Part shown: one piece after another, positions 26,371 to 34,681 of the stretch
How positions within the stretch are numbered: the first letter of the stretch is position 1
Layout: each line of letters begins with the position of its first letter
Translations under genes and position numbers: made by a program
Notes under the pieces: model-generated
Seen by the model: only the letters and a program-made list of their open reading frames with translations
The model's database searches: none
Told to the model about the DNA's origin: nothing
From: JAFLCM01 sp964510955
GTDB lineage: Bacteria; Planctomycetota; Phycisphaerae; Phycisphaerales; UBA1924
Direction: 5' to 3'
DNA: 34,698 bases
Assembly: GCA_964510955.1 (NCBI GenBank)
Contig: CAZEDW010000041.1
Location: 1 to 34,698 of the forward strand

Positions 26371-27065
26371 GTCAGCATTCGACAGGCCGAGCCCCCTCGG
26401 CGGAGTCGGCGAGCAGCAACCGCAGCCCCGCATCGACCGTTGTGGCCGGCGTCGATGTGGGCGGTAGGAAAAAAGGGTTCCATGCCGTCGCCCTGCGCGG
26501 CGGTACCTATCTGGATCAGACCAAGTCAACCGACGCGACAGAAATCGCGGCCTGGTGCCGCAGCATCGGGGCGAGTCTGATCGGCGTTGACGCGCCTTGC
26601 AGATGGAGCGAGACCGGACGCGCTCGGCCAGCCGAGCGGGAACTGATGAAAGAGGGTATCTGGTGCTTTTCAACGCCGAGCCAGCGCACGGCCCTTAACC
26701 ACCCCCGAGGTCACTTCGATTGGATGCTGCGCGGGGAGGCATTGTTCGGCCAGCTTGAACGCCATTACCCCCTGCTCCTGGAAGTTTCCTTGAACACGCC
26801 GTCTCCTCGGTGCTTCGAGACCTTTCCTCAGGCGGTGGCTTGCGCGTTGGCCGGAAGCGTCGTCTCAGCGAAGCAGAAACGACACGTGCGTCGCTCCCTG
26901 CTTACTCGTGCGGGAGTTGACGCACGCAAGCTCACCAGCATCGATGCAGTGGATGCCGCTCTGTGCGCACTCTCGGCTCACTACCTTTTTCTCCGCCGAG
27001 TCAGGTGCTACGGCGATGGTGAGACCGGCTTGATCGTGGTGCCGAGCATTCGGCTCGCTAACTGA
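26367..27065 (+). CDS. DUF429 RNase H-fold protein
   Basis: A 232-residue protein of the DUF429 type, predicted to be a nuclease of the RNase H fold. Expected acidic positions are visible: Asp in VVAGVDVGGRKKG (~25-37), Asp in LIGVDAPCRW (~70-80) and Asp residues in SIDAVDAALCAL near the end. The GKKG-like stretch after the first strand and the SETGRARPAERELMK motif are family-like. It starts at a GTG (26367) that overlaps the stop of the upstream gene; a frame with ATG at 26325 would extend far into that gene and is less likely. The pair lies beside a restriction operon, so a defence-related role is plausible but unproven. Confidence 0.78.
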   Translation: MSQHSTGRAPSAESASSNRSPASTVVAGVDVGGRKKGFHAVALRGGTYLDQTKSTDATEIAAWCRSIGASLIGVDAPCRWSETGRARPAERELMKEGIWCFSTPSQRTALNHPRGHFDWMLRGEALFGQLERHYPLLLEVSLNTPSPRCFETFPQAVACALAGSVVSAKQKRHVRRSLLTRAGVDARKLTSIDAVDAALCALSAHYLFLRRVRCYGDGETGLIVVPSIRLAN

Positions 27066-27110
27066 CGGAAGGCGGAGGATTACCTCGTTGGTATTGGCTG
27101 GCGCCCAGTA

Positions 27111-27974
27111 TCACCCTGGCCAAGATCGGGTTCTCATAGCGTCCACCACCGCCATCGGCTGGATGTGGTCCAGGTACCGCGCCGTCGTCACGATCGACCG
27201 GTGCCCCAGCTGCCGGGAGATGATCCCCACGTCCACGCCTTCCTCCCTCAGCTGGGCCGCGTGCGTGTGCCGCAGGCCGTGGGCGTGGACGCGCTTGTCG
27301 ATGCCGGCCTTGCGGGCCAGCCGCCCCATCAGGATGCGGACGTAGCCGGTCTGGACGGGGCCGCCGGAGCGGGTGCAGAACACCGGCGAGACGCCGTTGA
27401 CCCCGGCGGCGGCCCGGACGCCCAACCACTCCGCCACGACCGCCGCCGCGCCGGGGTCGATGCCGACGGTGCGGAACGTGTCGCCCTTGCCGTGCAGCAC
27501 CCGGATGGCCCCCCCGGAGAGGTCCATGTCCTTGGGCCGCAGCGCCAAGGCCTCGGAGACCCGCAGGCCGGTGCGGTAGAGCAGGGCGATCAGGGCGCGG
27601 TTCCGGGCCGCGGCTAGCGACCTTGTGCCGCACGCCGCCATGAGCGTCCGCACCTCGGTGTCGGTCAGGACTTCCGGGGGGAACCGGCGGCGGGGCTTGG
27701 GCCGGGCCCCCCGGACGCGGGCCGTGCGGACCGTGCGGACCGTCGCGGCCCTACCCAATCCAACGGGCTCAACCGTGCCGGGCGACGTTGGGCCGTGGGC
27801 GGTCCCCCCGGAACCCCCGGGCCGGTGGTGCCCCGCCCCTCCCCCCGGGCCGCCGTCGGCCCGTTTGGGACGCCCGGCCGGGCCTTCCGGGGGGCCCGAA
27901 GGCTGGTATTTCCTTGCATTGACTGGCACGGCGGCCCTTGGGAGTGGGGCCTGGGGGCTTGGGGCGGGGGGCAT
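27111..27974 (-). CDS. Tyrosine recombinase/integrase with odd N-terminus
   Basis: A 287-residue protein. The catalytic domain (~100-285) is complete: Arg in YRTGLRVSEAL, HxxR in HAHGLRHTHAAQL, His in LGHRSIVTT and the nucleophilic Tyr in ARYLDHI. The N-terminal ~95 residues are Pro/Gly/Arg-rich, without the helical core-binding (SAM-like) domain of normal integrases. GGAGGT lies nine bases before the ATG at 27974, which supports that start, and this site is inside a hairpin (separate entry). It may be a truncated integrase whose upstream DNA was replaced, or a simplified recombinase. It converges with the DUF429 gene with a 45-base gap. Confidence 0.8.
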   Translation of the reverse strand: MPPAPSPQAPLPRAAVPVNARKYQPSGPPEGPAGRPKRADGGPGGGAGHHRPGGSGGTAHGPTSPGTVEPVGLGRAATVRTVRTARVRGARPKPRRRFPPEVLTDTEVRTLMAACGTRSLAAARNRALIALLYRTGLRVSEALALRPKDMDLSGGAIRVLHGKGDTFRTVGIDPGAAAVVAEWLGVRAAAGVNGVSPVFCTRSGGPVQTGYVRILMGRLARKAGIDKRVHAHGLRHTHAAQLREEGVDVGIISRQLGHRSIVTTARYLDHIQPMAVVDAMRTRSWPG

Positions 27975-27980
27975 TCCGGG

Positions 27981-28026
27981 GGTACCTCCGAGTAGCGTTC
28001 ACGAGGAAAAGCGCTACTGAGGTACC
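27981..28026. promoter_or_regulatory. Inverted repeat covering the integrase ribosome site
   Basis: The left arm GGTACCTCCGAGTAGCG (27981-27997) and right arm CGCTACTGAGGTACC (28012-28026) pair with only a two-base bulge, around a 14-base loop. On the minus strand the 3' arm carries the integrase Shine-Dalgarno GGAGGT (27989-27984), so the RNA hairpin would mask it. The same dyad could instead be a recombinase core site, since two inverted arms around a short spacer is the form of such sites. Confidence 0.6.
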
Positions 28027-28044
28027 TCCATGCGGCGCGGTGCT

Positions 28045-28308
28045 TCAACCGAGGCGAAGACGACTTTTGCCATATCCCACGACGTTGCAGCCCGCAGCCT
28101 GGTACCAGATGTCCCACGGCGCGACGGCCAGCGTACCGTTGCGATTGTAGTACAGCGCCAGGTTGCGCCAGCCGGCACCGCCGGAAGCGCCCTTCACCAT
28201 TACGTTCGAGAGGTCGCCGGTTTGGTCGTAGGTGGAGCGGACGGTACCTCGAGCACGGCATCGCCAAGAAGACTTTACGATGCCACCCGTCGTGGGCAGC
28301 CTCGTCAA
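28045..28308 (-). pseudogene. Displaced RHS core fragment
   Basis: The frame reads YDQTGDLSNVMVKG and then WRNLALYYNRNGTLAVAPWD. This matches part of the RHS protein encoded upstream (YYKTGDVSNIAVKD, then WRDLALYYNRNGTLAVALWD, DNA ~29880-30035). DNA identity is high, with a stretch of about 25 identical bases starting near 28137. Similarity runs from about 28080 to 28244 and stops at a GGTACCTC string; the ends of the frame do not match. It is a broken copy in the same orientation, left by duplication or recombination. It probably makes no functional protein. Confidence 0.75.
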
Positions 28309-28392
28309 ACAGCGTCGCGGTTGGCCAGGCCACCCGCCGCCCAGCCGCGCAGGCGGTTACCGGATGATTCGCCCACCCGCCTATTTCATCCT

Positions 28393-28665
28393 TCAAAGTC
28401 CGGGATGGGTCGGGTCATCTAGAGCCTGCATAGTTTTCCATTCAAATCGCTCGCGGAAATCGGCAAAACATTCATCGCAAATCCAACGATAACCGTCCAG
28501 CGTTGAATAGCCGATCACAAGATCTGGTGGTGAATGCGAAAATTTTTTCCAGCAGAACTCGCAGTGGTCGTGGTCCGAGGTTGAAGAACTCGGCTGGTAA
28601 CGACGCCTGACAAGCGTTGTCCCCTTCAAAAAGCGTTCTTGCCCTTGTAGTCTCCAGTCACTCAT
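28393..28665 (-). CDS. Probable immunity protein of the RHS toxin
   Basis: A 90-residue acidic protein starting MSDWRLQGQERFLKGTTLVR. It has a compact pattern: a WRLxGQE.FLKG start, then DHDHCEFCWKKF and a later WICDECFADFRERFEW. The two CxxC pairs suggest a zinc site. I recognise it as a widespread small family often found next to polymorphic toxins. The gene begins 14 bases after the RHS stop and on the same strand, the position of an immunity gene. It would bind and neutralise the toxin tip in the producing cell. The start at 28665 was chosen because residues upstream of it run back into the RHS end. Confidence 0.72.
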   Translation of the reverse strand: MSDWRLQGQERFLKGTTLVRRRYQPSSSTSDHDHCEFCWKKFSHSPPDLVIGYSTLDGYRWICDECFADFRERFEWKTMQALDDPTHPGL

Positions 28666-28679
28666 CTCGGTGCTTCCAA

Positions 28680-31600
28680 TTACTTTGGCCCAAACGTTCC
28701 ATTCGGAAAAATGCGCCACCAGACGCCGTCTATGTCCCTGTAATCCCAGTGCGGACCAATTGGGTCCGGGTGACTCAGGTCCGGATGAAAAGACTCCCCA
28801 GTAATTGGATCATAGTAGTTACCGTTGGGTCCGCCGGGAGTACTTCCTGGCGCACCTCGCCACTCGGTGCCGGGCGGTCCAATGGCAGGGTCGTCCCCCA
28901 GCCCCGCGTACATTTCCTCAGCGTCTTCGGCTGCCGAAGCTCCCCCGGCGGCGACACCAATCTCTATGCACACGCCAATCGCAACCGGCACGCCAATACC
29001 CCAAGCGTACATCTCCGTGTCAGACATCTTTGCGAGGTGGTCCGTGCCGAAAAGTGGTGCCCACAAGTGATCGGCAATCCATTCGTGGACAAAATTTTCG
29101 CCATCCCAGAACCCATGTCCGCGAGGGTCGACGCGGTGAAGCGGATTACTGCCGCAGTACTCGTACACGTTCATCCCGCCCCTGATCCCAATCGGGTCCC
29201 TCTGGACAAACCTCCCAATGCTCGGCTGGTACCACCGCGCCCCCACATGAACAAGTCGAATCGGCTCGGTCCCCTCGGCCCCGTCAAGCTGCAGCAGCCC
29301 GCTCTCGTAAGCCCAGGCCCCCGCGTACTGGTACCGCGTGGCGATCGGCTCCTCATCCGTGGCGGAGAAGATGTTCTGATCGACGTACTCGCCGAACGCG
29401 GTATACGCCTGGTTGGACTTGGGCAGTGCGGCCACGCCATCATCGTCGGTTTGCTGCTGGGTTGAGCCGATCAGGTCGCCATGGTTGACGCGGAGGTAGC
29501 CCGGGTCGGTCGGGTGAGCCGGGTCGATATGTCGTTCGGCAGCTGTTCCGGTGTAACGCTTCTCGTGGACCGAATCGGACCGAATCGTGCCCGGCTCGAG
29601 CAGCGTGCTCGCGTTCACGTTGGAGCGGATCATCACGTCGTCGAGAGGCTGTCCGCCGGACCCGGCGCCCCCCAGCCCGCTGGTCCACTGCGCCTCGACG
29701 TACCCCGACTCGTTCCAGTTCGCCTCGACTATCTGGTTTTCGCCAACAACGGTGTACCGCTTGGCCTGCAGGAACCTCGGCCCCGACTGAATCGACAGCT
29801 CCCGCGTCATGTAGCGGTGGCGCGGATCGGCGGAGAATCGGAACTCCTTGGCGGCGATCATCGAGTACTCGGCAAGGTTGCAGTTCTCGTCGTATTTCCA
29901 GCTGTCCCACAGGGCGACTGCGAGGGTGCCGTTGCGATTGTAGTACAGCGCCAGGTCGCGCCAATCGGCGCTCCCCGCATCCTTCACGGCGATGTTCGAC
30001 ACGTCGCCGGTCTTGTAGTAGGTGTACCGGACCGTGCGCAGCAGGTTGGTGGGCTGGCTGCTGGCGCACGGGTCCAGGATCTCGCTCGTGAGCGTTGAGG
30101 GCGGGCCGCCTTCGCCGAACTCGGCGTATCCCAGCAAACGGTTGGCGCGAGTGGGGTACGTCGGGTCGAAATCGGGGTACTGAATGTCGTAGAAATACTG
30201 GGTGCTGCGCGCACCTACATGGTCGATCTTGCTCAGCCGGTTGCCGCCCAGATCGTAAGAGTACTCGTAGCTATAGACCGGGTCGTTGGAGGTCCCGAAG
30301 TTGCGCACCTCGGAGGTCAATCGCCCGAGGTTGTCGTAGGCGAAGTCCGTGGTGGCGTAGTCTCCGCCCGGAACGTTGAGTTCGACGCGCTGCGAAATCG
30401 TGTTGTCGAGGCTCCAGGAGTAGGTGGTGTAAGTGAGGAGCGGACGGCCGGACCCATCTACAGCCCCCTCCACGGCGATCATGGTGGGCCTGTCGGCGTC
30501 GTCGTACGAGCGCGTCTCACGGACGCCGTTGCCATAATCGGTCTGGATGAGCCGGCCCGCTGCGTCGTACTGCAGGGTCGCGGCGAGGCTTTGGGTGACG
30601 GACGTTCCAACGACGTTCGAGAATGCCATTGAAGCGGGGCGCCCGAGATCGTCGTAGGTCGCGATCACCTGGTTCCCTGGCGGCAGCTGGCTAGAGCTGC
30701 CGCCGTTGTAGAAATACGATGTGACGGCGGTGGTAGGGCGGCCGTCCTCGTCGTATGCGAAGGCGTCTTCCTGATGGATAATCTTGCCCGGAGTGGCCTC
30801 GTCCGACTCCGACATGACGACCCCGAGGCGGCCGTGCGCGTCGTATTCCAGACGGGTCGACCTCTCCCCGAAGTCGTCACACATCTCGCTGTAGGCAACA
30901 ATAAGCCGCCCCTGGTCGTCGTAATCTTGGTGCCCGCCACATTGGCGACGGGGCACGTCCGCGACGCTCGGGCTGGGGACGTTGCCGAGTCGGAGCGGGT
31001 AACCGACGGCGAGCGAGGTTCCGCCGACGCCCTGGCACTTATTGACGGAAGGCGTACCGTCGGCGTTGTAATGCTGCGGCACGCTTGCACCGGGTGCGAT
31101 TGAGTCGCAGTAGAAGTCTCTCCAGTTACCTCCCCCGTCACGCCCTCCGCCCTGGCCCGCAGGAATTGGAACGATGCTGCCCGTTTGCGGGCTGGCATCG
31201 CCGGTCTCGCCCTGAATCGCCACAATGAACCCATATTCGCGAGATTCCCAGTTGGACGAGGCGTAGTCGCTGTTGTACTCGTAGGCGGTGCGGACCCCGT
31301 TGGGGTCAACCACGCCGGTGAGCTGCGCAAACTCGCCGGGGTGCGAGGTGTTGGTGCCGTATTCGAGCGTGGTCTCGGGCTGGCCAGCACCTGTATAGGG
31401 CGCGGGCTGAGTGATCAGCGTGACGTTTTCCGGCTGGCCGTTGATGCCGTACGTCAGCGTGGTAGTCCGGCTGAGGGGGTCGGTTGTTGAAGTCAGGCGG
31501 TAGAAGTTGGTGGTGGAGTTCGTGAACAGCCCGTTGTCGTCAGAACGGAGCACGGGTTCCCAGGCGAGCGTGCTTGTCTGGCCCGAGATCGGGGTTGTGG

Positions 31601-33026
31601 TCGTGAGAACGTTGCCGACGGAGCCATAGGTAGCCGACCACGTCTTGCCCAACGGATTGGTCATCGAGGTGATGTTGTGCTGGGAGTCGGCGGCGGTCAC
31701 CCACAGGTCGCCCAGCGGGGTGATGGAGTGCGTGCGGTCGGCGGTATCGGGGAAGGCCATCCACCACTTCTTGCCGCGTCGGTCCGTGACCTTTGTCCAG
31801 TTCCGCGCGATGCCGGACGAAGCCATTGAGTTCCACCAGGACTTGGTGTTCCAAGATGAGTTCTGAGACAGCATCGACGCGGTGGAGAGGCCGAACGCGT
31901 ACGACGAGCTGTAAACGGGAGCACCCGAGTCTGTAAGCGAGGTCTGTGTGACGGACGCGAGCGAGTAATCGGTCGCGTAGGTGTATTCCCACTTGACGAT
32001 GCTGCCCGACGTCACGGATCGGATGTTGTAGACGATGTGTGCCGGCGGCGAGGCGTCGTCGCAGTCGTAGGTAAAATCGATCCTGCGCTGCGAGGCGCTG
32101 CCCGAGTGCAGGTAGAAACTCCTCAGAATCTTGGTTGTGCTGTCCCGGCCGACGACCATCATGCGGTAGCCGTTCGGGTTGTCGGAGTCGTTGGTTGGGC
32201 CGCTGGCGAACGCCGGGCTCCCGATCTCCTCGATGATCTTGATGAGGCGCTTGCTCGAGTCGAACTTCAGGTGGATCTGGTTCAGCCGATTCGTGAGCGA
32301 ACTGCTGGTCGGGTTGTGCGCCGCGGTCTGGATGTACCAATCCGTGTCCGACGTGCGCGCGATGGTGACGGCGCGCCCGTGCAGGTCGCGCTCTTCGAGC
32401 AGCTTGCCGGACGAGTCAAAGACCCGCTCGGTCTGGTCCGGGCGGCGGAGGTGCCAGTGGCTGTCGGTGTACCACAGGCGATCAAACACGCCCGCCGGCG
32501 GGGTGTAATGGGTCACGGTGGAGGTGACCGTGCCGATGGCGAAGTCGTTCCGGGTGCCGTCGTCCTCGATGACCGTAACGGTGCTGGCGCTGGAGGAGCC
32601 GTCGATCGTGCTGGAGTAACTGGTGCGCCAGCTGGGCGAGACGATGAGCTGGTTGCCGGCCGGCGGGTACCAAGCGGGGTCCGAAGGGGCCTCTTCCTCT
32701 TCGCCAGGGCCGAAGGCCGGCCCGGCGTAGCTGGAGTGGTAGAAGTTGAACGCGATGGCGGGGCCGAACGGGTCCCATCCGAACGTCGGCACGGCGGTGA
32801 ACACCATGCCTGTGCGAGCGTTGACAACGCTCACGGGCGATACCTGCATCCCGCCCTCCCAGCCGCGCGGCGCGCCCTCGGCATGCGCCAGCGTGGGAGT
32901 CGTGGTGGTCCCGGCCGGCGGGTAAGTGCCCCCGCCGGACTGCGCGGGCACAAGAGCCCCCCAGCCCAGGGCGATGATGAGGAGCATGAGCGAACTCAGT
33001 GCGCGGAGCGACCACGGAGTGTGCAT
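28680..33026 (-). CDS. Secreted RHS-repeat protein with C-terminal toxin tip
   Basis: A 1448-residue protein. A signal peptide lies at ~1-30. A long YD-repeat shell follows, with many units such as YDDLGRPASM, YDAAGRLIQTDYGNG and YDNLGRLTSEV. The RHS-associated core is clear (LVHVGARWYQPSIGRFVQRD, then GMNVYEYCGSNPLHRVDPRG, ending ~1303). After the core comes a 145-residue variable tip. Its last ~70 residues (GPPGTEWRGAP, YYDPITGESFHPDLSHPDPI, GPHWDYRDIDGVWWRIFPNG) resemble a polymorphic toxin domain of the Ntox37 type as I remember it, possibly a nuclease. The shell should hold the toxin and release it by cleavage after the core. AGGTG lies five bases before the ATG. The downstream gene is its probable immunity gene. 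Confidence 0.9.
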   Translation of the reverse strand: MHTPWSLRALSSLMLLIIALGWGALVPAQSGGGTYPPAGTTTTPTLAHAEGAPRGWEGGMQVSPVSVVNARTGMVFTAVPTFGWDPFGPAIAFNFYHSSYAGPAFGPGEEEEAPSDPAWYPPAGNQLIVSPSWRTSYSSTIDGSSSASTVTVIEDDGTRNDFAIGTVTSTVTHYTPPAGVFDRLWYTDSHWHLRRPDQTERVFDSSGKLLEERDLHGRAVTIARTSDTDWYIQTAAHNPTSSSLTNRLNQIHLKFDSSKRLIKIIEEIGSPAFASGPTNDSDNPNGYRMMVVGRDSTTKILRSFYLHSGSASQRRIDFTYDCDDASPPAHIVYNIRSVTSGSIVKWEYTYATDYSLASVTQTSLTDSGAPVYSSSYAFGLSTASMLSQNSSWNTKSWWNSMASSGIARNWTKVTDRRGKKWWMAFPDTADRTHSITPLGDLWVTAADSQHNITSMTNPLGKTWSATYGSVGNVLTTTTPISGQTSTLAWEPVLRSDDNGLFTNSTTNFYRLTSTTDPLSRTTTLTYGINGQPENVTLITQPAPYTGAGQPETTLEYGTNTSHPGEFAQLTGVVDPNGVRTAYEYNSDYASSNWESREYGFIVAIQGETGDASPQTGSIVPIPAGQGGGRDGGGNWRDFYCDSIAPGASVPQHYNADGTPSVNKCQGVGGTSLAVGYPLRLGNVPSPSVADVPRRQCGGHQDYDDQGRLIVAYSEMCDDFGERSTRLEYDAHGRLGVVMSESDEATPGKIIHQEDAFAYDEDGRPTTAVTSYFYNGGSSSQLPPGNQVIATYDDLGRPASMAFSNVVGTSVTQSLAATLQYDAAGRLIQTDYGNGVRETRSYDDADRPTMIAVEGAVDGSGRPLLTYTTYSWSLDNTISQRVELNVPGGDYATTDFAYDNLGRLTSEVRNFGTSNDPVYSYEYSYDLGGNRLSKIDHVGARSTQYFYDIQYPDFDPTYPTRANRLLGYAEFGEGGPPSTLTSEILDPCASSQPTNLLRTVRYTYYKTGDVSNIAVKDAGSADWRDLALYYNRNGTLAVALWDSWKYDENCNLAEYSMIAAKEFRFSADPRHRYMTRELSIQSGPRFLQAKRYTVVGENQIVEANWNESGYVEAQWTSGLGGAGSGGQPLDDVMIRSNVNASTLLEPGTIRSDSVHEKRYTGTAAERHIDPAHPTDPGYLRVNHGDLIGSTQQQTDDDGVAALPKSNQAYTAFGEYVDQNIFSATDEEPIATRYQYAGAWAYESGLLQLDGAEGTEPIRLVHVGARWYQPSIGRFVQRDPIGIRGGMNVYEYCGSNPLHRVDPRGHGFWDGENFVHEWIADHLWAPLFGTDHLAKMSDTEMYAWGIGVPVAIGVCIEIGVAAGGASAAEDAEEMYAGLGDDPAIGPPGTEWRGAPGSTPGGPNGNYYDPITGESFHPDLSHPDPIGPHWDYRDIDGVWWRIFPNGTFGPK

Positions 33027-33416
33027 GTGGGCACCTGTCTGTTGCGTGTTGTGTCTTTGAGCCAGCCACTCGGGCCCGTCGCGGGCCCCGAACCGTCGGA
33101 AGTACTCGTCAGCAGATACTACTGATTAGATCAGCATTGAGCAAGTTGTTCCTGGAAGAACTCGTGCACCATGAAAATCGCGCGGCTTTTTGGCAGGAGC
33201 CGATGGTACTGGCGAGCTCGCGCTGGTTGCGCTTCAACATAAGGCTCGCTCACCTAACCAGGCTCGCCGATCCGCACTAATAATGTGGATACCTCTTCCG
33301 CGGCTGGCCTTGGAACTATTCCGAACTGGATGCGTGAATCAACTCGCTCTGCCGGAGCGTCTTCCCGCCTCAGTATCGCTCCGCTCTCAAGTCGCTACTC
33401 CCGGCGTGGTAACGGT
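33027..33416. other. Gap upstream of the RHS gene
   Basis: About 390 bases with no convincing gene. In the RHS leader there is a perfect hairpin GGGCCCG-TCG-CGGGCCC (33069-33085) and a small dyad CTGAT-TAG-ATCAG (~33122-33134). A somewhat lower GC patch around 33095-33180 may hold the RHS promoter, but no clear -35/-10 pair is seen. Frames here overlap several others and look like chance. This is the junction between the RHS module and the right-hand mobile element. Confidence 0.5.
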
Positions 33417-33641
33417 TTATGGAGTTTGGCGTGGCTCGTTCGGCTCGTTCGCCCCCACCAACACCACCTTCATCACCCTCCCGCATTCCAAACACCCCGG
33501 GTGCGGCCTGGGGTCGTCGTCGCCGATGAACACCTCCAGCACCCCTCGGCCGTTGCAGGCCGGGCACGGGCCCTTTCCCTCCGCCTCGGCGGAGGCTCGC
33601 TCCAGACGCCGGAGCCGGTTGCGCAGCGTTGATGTGCTCAT
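33417..33641 (-). CDS. Small zinc-ribbon protein
   Basis: A 74-residue protein. The N-terminus is a basic helix (MSTSTLRNRLRRLERASAEA). The middle has CPACNGRG, a DnaJ-like CxxCxGxG motif, followed by HPGCLECGR with a second CxxC; together these would bind one zinc ion. It ends with a short hydrophobic strand. The start at 33641 overlaps the stop of the upstream gene by ATGA. Its function is unknown; partners of this size occur beside phage terminase-small-subunit-like genes. Confidence 0.65.
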   Translation of the reverse strand: MSTSTLRNRLRRLERASAEAEGKGPCPACNGRGVLEVFIGDDDPRPHPGCLECGRVMKVVLVGANEPNEPRQTP

Positions 33642-34216
33642 GCGGCCTCCCGCTCGGGGGCCTGGGGCCCGGCCGGCGGCGGGGCGGCCTCGGCGGCGGG
33701 GCCGCGGGCCGTCCGCAGCACGCGCCGGAACTCGCTGTCGTCCAGCTCTGAGGCGTCCGGCTCGCGGACCATCGGCTGGTCGTGGCGCTCCAGCTTCGCC
33801 ACGCGCTCTTCGAGGTCGTCCAGCACCACGCCCTCGCGGCCGAACTTCAGCAGGCTCGTTGCGGCGGCCACCTTCGACGCGGTCGCGGCCGCCGGGTCGG
33901 CCATGATCTTCACCAGCGTCTGCACCGCCGCGCCGGCGTAGCGCTGCGTCAGGCCGACCGCCTGCCCGAACGATTCTGCTCGCGCGCGCTTGTACGCGCT
34001 GGCGAACGCCGGGTCGCGCAGCCACCGGTGCAGCGTGGACTCATCGACGCCCGCCGCCTCGGCGGCCCGCGCGATCGTCGGGTTGTTGAGCAGGGCCAGG
34101 ATCGCCTTCTCGTGGCGCGGCGGCAGCCCGTCGCCCGGGCGCGGTTGTTCCTCGTCGCCCGCCCGCGGGACCTCCGCCGTTGTGCTTCCGGTGCTGTCCC
34201 CCGCGCTGTTCGCCAT
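33638..34216 (-). CDS. HTH protein resembling phage terminase small subunit
   Basis: A 192-residue protein. After a disordered acidic N-terminus, a homeodomain-like helix-turn-helix lies at ~35-75 (LLNNPTIARAAEAAGVDEST, then LHRWLRDPAFASAYKRAR). A helical region follows (VQTLVKIMADPAAATASKVA) and then a coiled coil (VVLDDLEERVAKLERHD). The AAEAAGV...LHRWL..P.F layout is that of small terminase-like or phage HTH proteins, so DNA recognition for packaging or regulation is likely. GGGAGGG is placed well before the ATG at 34216. It is divergent from the gene at 34412. Confidence 0.7.
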   Translation of the reverse strand: MANSAGDSTGSTTAEVPRAGDEEQPRPGDGLPPRHEKAILALLNNPTIARAAEAAGVDESTLHRWLRDPAFASAYKRARAESFGQAVGLTQRYAGAAVQTLVKIMADPAAATASKVAAATSLLKFGREGVVLDDLEERVAKLERHDQPMVREPDASELDDSEFRRVLRTARGPAAEAAPPPAGPQAPEREAA

Positions 34217-34276
34217 GTGCTAGCCCTCCCGGAGCGCCGCCCCCAAGCGGCCGCTTGAAGCATAGCGCCGCGGCGA

Positions 34277-34293
34277 GAATTCAGCCTGAATTC
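34277..34293. promoter_or_regulatory. Perfect 17-base palindrome, operator candidate
   Basis: GAATTCAG-C-CTGAATTC is a perfect dyad with a single central base. It sits 61 bases upstream of the minus-strand HTH gene and 119 bases upstream of the plus-strand gene at 34412, in the divergent promoter space. It would suit a dimeric repressor. No clear -35/-10 elements are seen beside it. Confidence 0.5.
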
Positions 34294-34411
34294 CTGCGAT
34301 TCCGCCTTGCCTGGGGCGGGATGTCATGGCCATGTGTGAGTCACGCAACGCGGATTGCCGCCCCCCCCGGAAGTACCACCGGAACCAGCCCCCCGAACGG
34401 AGACCACTGTG

Positions 34412-34654
34412 ATGAACACCACGAACGCCCAACCCACCGCCGCCCAGATGTACGAGGCGCGGATGAGCGACATCGCCCGTCTGATCGACCTGCTGCACAT
34501 GGAGCTTGATACCCACGCCGGGGAGGCCAAAGCCGAACCAACGAACTGGGGGTACGCCGGTGACCTGGCCCGCGTGCGGGGCAAGCTCATGGACGCGATC
34601 ACGAGCATCGCGCCGGTGGACCACGACGACCTCGAAGTGTTCCTGGCCGAGTGA
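34412..34654 (+). CDS. Hypothetical 80-residue acidic protein
   Basis: A small acidic helical protein (MYEARMSDIARLIDLLHMEL in the first half, then VRGKLMDAITSIAPVDHDDL). There is no cysteine and no membrane segment. I know of no function; small acidic proteins like this are common in integrative elements and phages. GGAGACCAC precedes the ATG at 34412, and the same string precedes the next gene start, indicating a shared leader pattern. The longer frame from 34355 is proline-rich and rejected. Confidence 0.65.
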   Translation: MNTTNAQPTAAQMYEARMSDIARLIDLLHMELDTHAGEAKAEPTNWGYAGDLARVRGKLMDAITSIAPVDHDDLEVFLAE

Positions 34655-34681
34655 GCGCCGCACGCAATGGAGACCACGACC

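Noticed and set aside
28245..28392. Possible coding fragment on the minus strand between the RHS fragment and the immunity gene
   Set aside because: The frame has no recognisable motif and joins unrelated sequence to the RHS fragment out of frame.
32999..33280. 93-codon plus frame upstream of the RHS gene
   Set aside because: It overlaps the RHS signal peptide region on the other strand and shows no domain or ribosome site.
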